Shown: one piece after another, positions 63,918 through 64,000 of the stretch
Layout: each line of letters opens with the position of its first letter
Position numbering within the stretch: position 1 is the first letter of the stretch
From: Dyadobacter linearis
GTDB lineage: Bacteria > Bacteroidota > Bacteroidia > Cytophagales > Spirosomataceae
DNA: 64,000 nucleotides
Direction of reading: 5' to 3'
Assembly (NCBI RefSeq): GCF_907165045.1
Contig: NZ_CAJRAU010000010.1
Coordinates: 124,001 to 188,000, forward strand
Notes under the pieces: generated by a model
The model's input: only the letters and a program-made list of their open reading frames with translations
What the model was told of the DNA's origin: nothing
Databases searched by the model: none
Position numbers and translations under genes: made by a program

Positions 63918-64000
63918 ATGTTCAGATTCATCCAAAAATTAGCGTTGCTTTGTACTGTAATCGCGCTGGTCGCCGGCCAGGCAGCTGCAAATATCCCACC
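63918..64000 (+). CDS. Start of an exported protein, cut by the window edge
   Basis: ATG at 63918 opens a signal peptide (MFRFIQKLALLCTVIALVAG) with a likely cleavage after QAAA. Only 27 codons are visible, so the product cannot be named. It follows the fusion lipoprotein by 35 bases and may be co-transcribed. Confidence 0.7.
   Translation, partial: MFRFIQKLALLCTVIALVAGQAAANIP

Overview
The window is a chromosomal stretch from a member of the Bacteroidota, most likely order Cytophagales and close to Dyadobacter (family Spirosomaceae). The phylum call rests on several things seen in the sequence: SusC/SusD outer-membrane genes, an alternative complex III respiratory operon, promoters matching TTTG-N19-TAnnTTTG, and few purine-rich ribosome binding sites. 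The genus is inferred from overall protein character only. Nearly all of the DNA is ordinary vertically inherited core genome; no insertion sequence, prophage, integrase or CRISPR array was seen.

Layout. 1-3.2 kb: end of the division/cell-wall cluster (ftsQ partial, ftsA, ftsZ) closed by a terminator. 3.3-7.4 kb: housekeeping genes (FMN reductase, accD, a radical SAM protein, an NTF2-like secreted protein, smpB, an HNH endonuclease). 7.5-9.7 kb: rpsA and tRNA-Cys. 9.8-26.6 kb: one long respiratory operon behind a consensus promoter, encoding alternative complex III (actABCDEF), an aa3-type cytochrome oxidase (coxB, coxA, two subunit III genes, subunit IV), haem A synthesis (ctaA, ctaB) and assembly-type proteins (SCO-like, DUF420, a small CxxC protein). 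It ends in a terminator. 26.6-32.6 kb: a GH106-like glycosidase, murI (minus strand), and a sigma factor / membrane anti-sigma-like / predicted outer-membrane protein module.

32.7-46.5 kb: the classic translation/transcription block tRNA-Tyr, tRNA-Gly, tRNA-Thr, tuf, tRNA-Trp, secE, nusG, rplKAJL, rpoBC. Directly behind the intact tRNA-Thr lie two identical 74-nt truncated tRNA-Thr copies. Each lacks the 5' acceptor strand and carries a 14-nt all-G/C palindromic insertion exactly between the T-stem and T-loop. This is the most unusual structure in the window; it may be a real tandem tRNA decay/duplication or a sequencing/assembly artefact, and both readings are set out below.

46.5-52 kb: a DUF3467 protein, a two-subunit molybdenum hydroxylase (iorAB-like), a secreted mutarotase-like protein, a Thr/Pro/Gln-rich secreted protein and a small YodC-like protein. 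52-64 kb: an ECF sigma factor, a FecR anti-sigma factor, a SusC receptor with an N-terminal signalling (STN) domain, SusD and a DUF3823 lipoprotein. Together these form a cell-surface nutrient-sensing and uptake unit. It is followed by a very large lipoprotein that joins a ThuA domain, a PVC-type dehydrogenase beta-propeller and an azurin-like cupredoxin, and by the start of another exported protein cut by the window edge.
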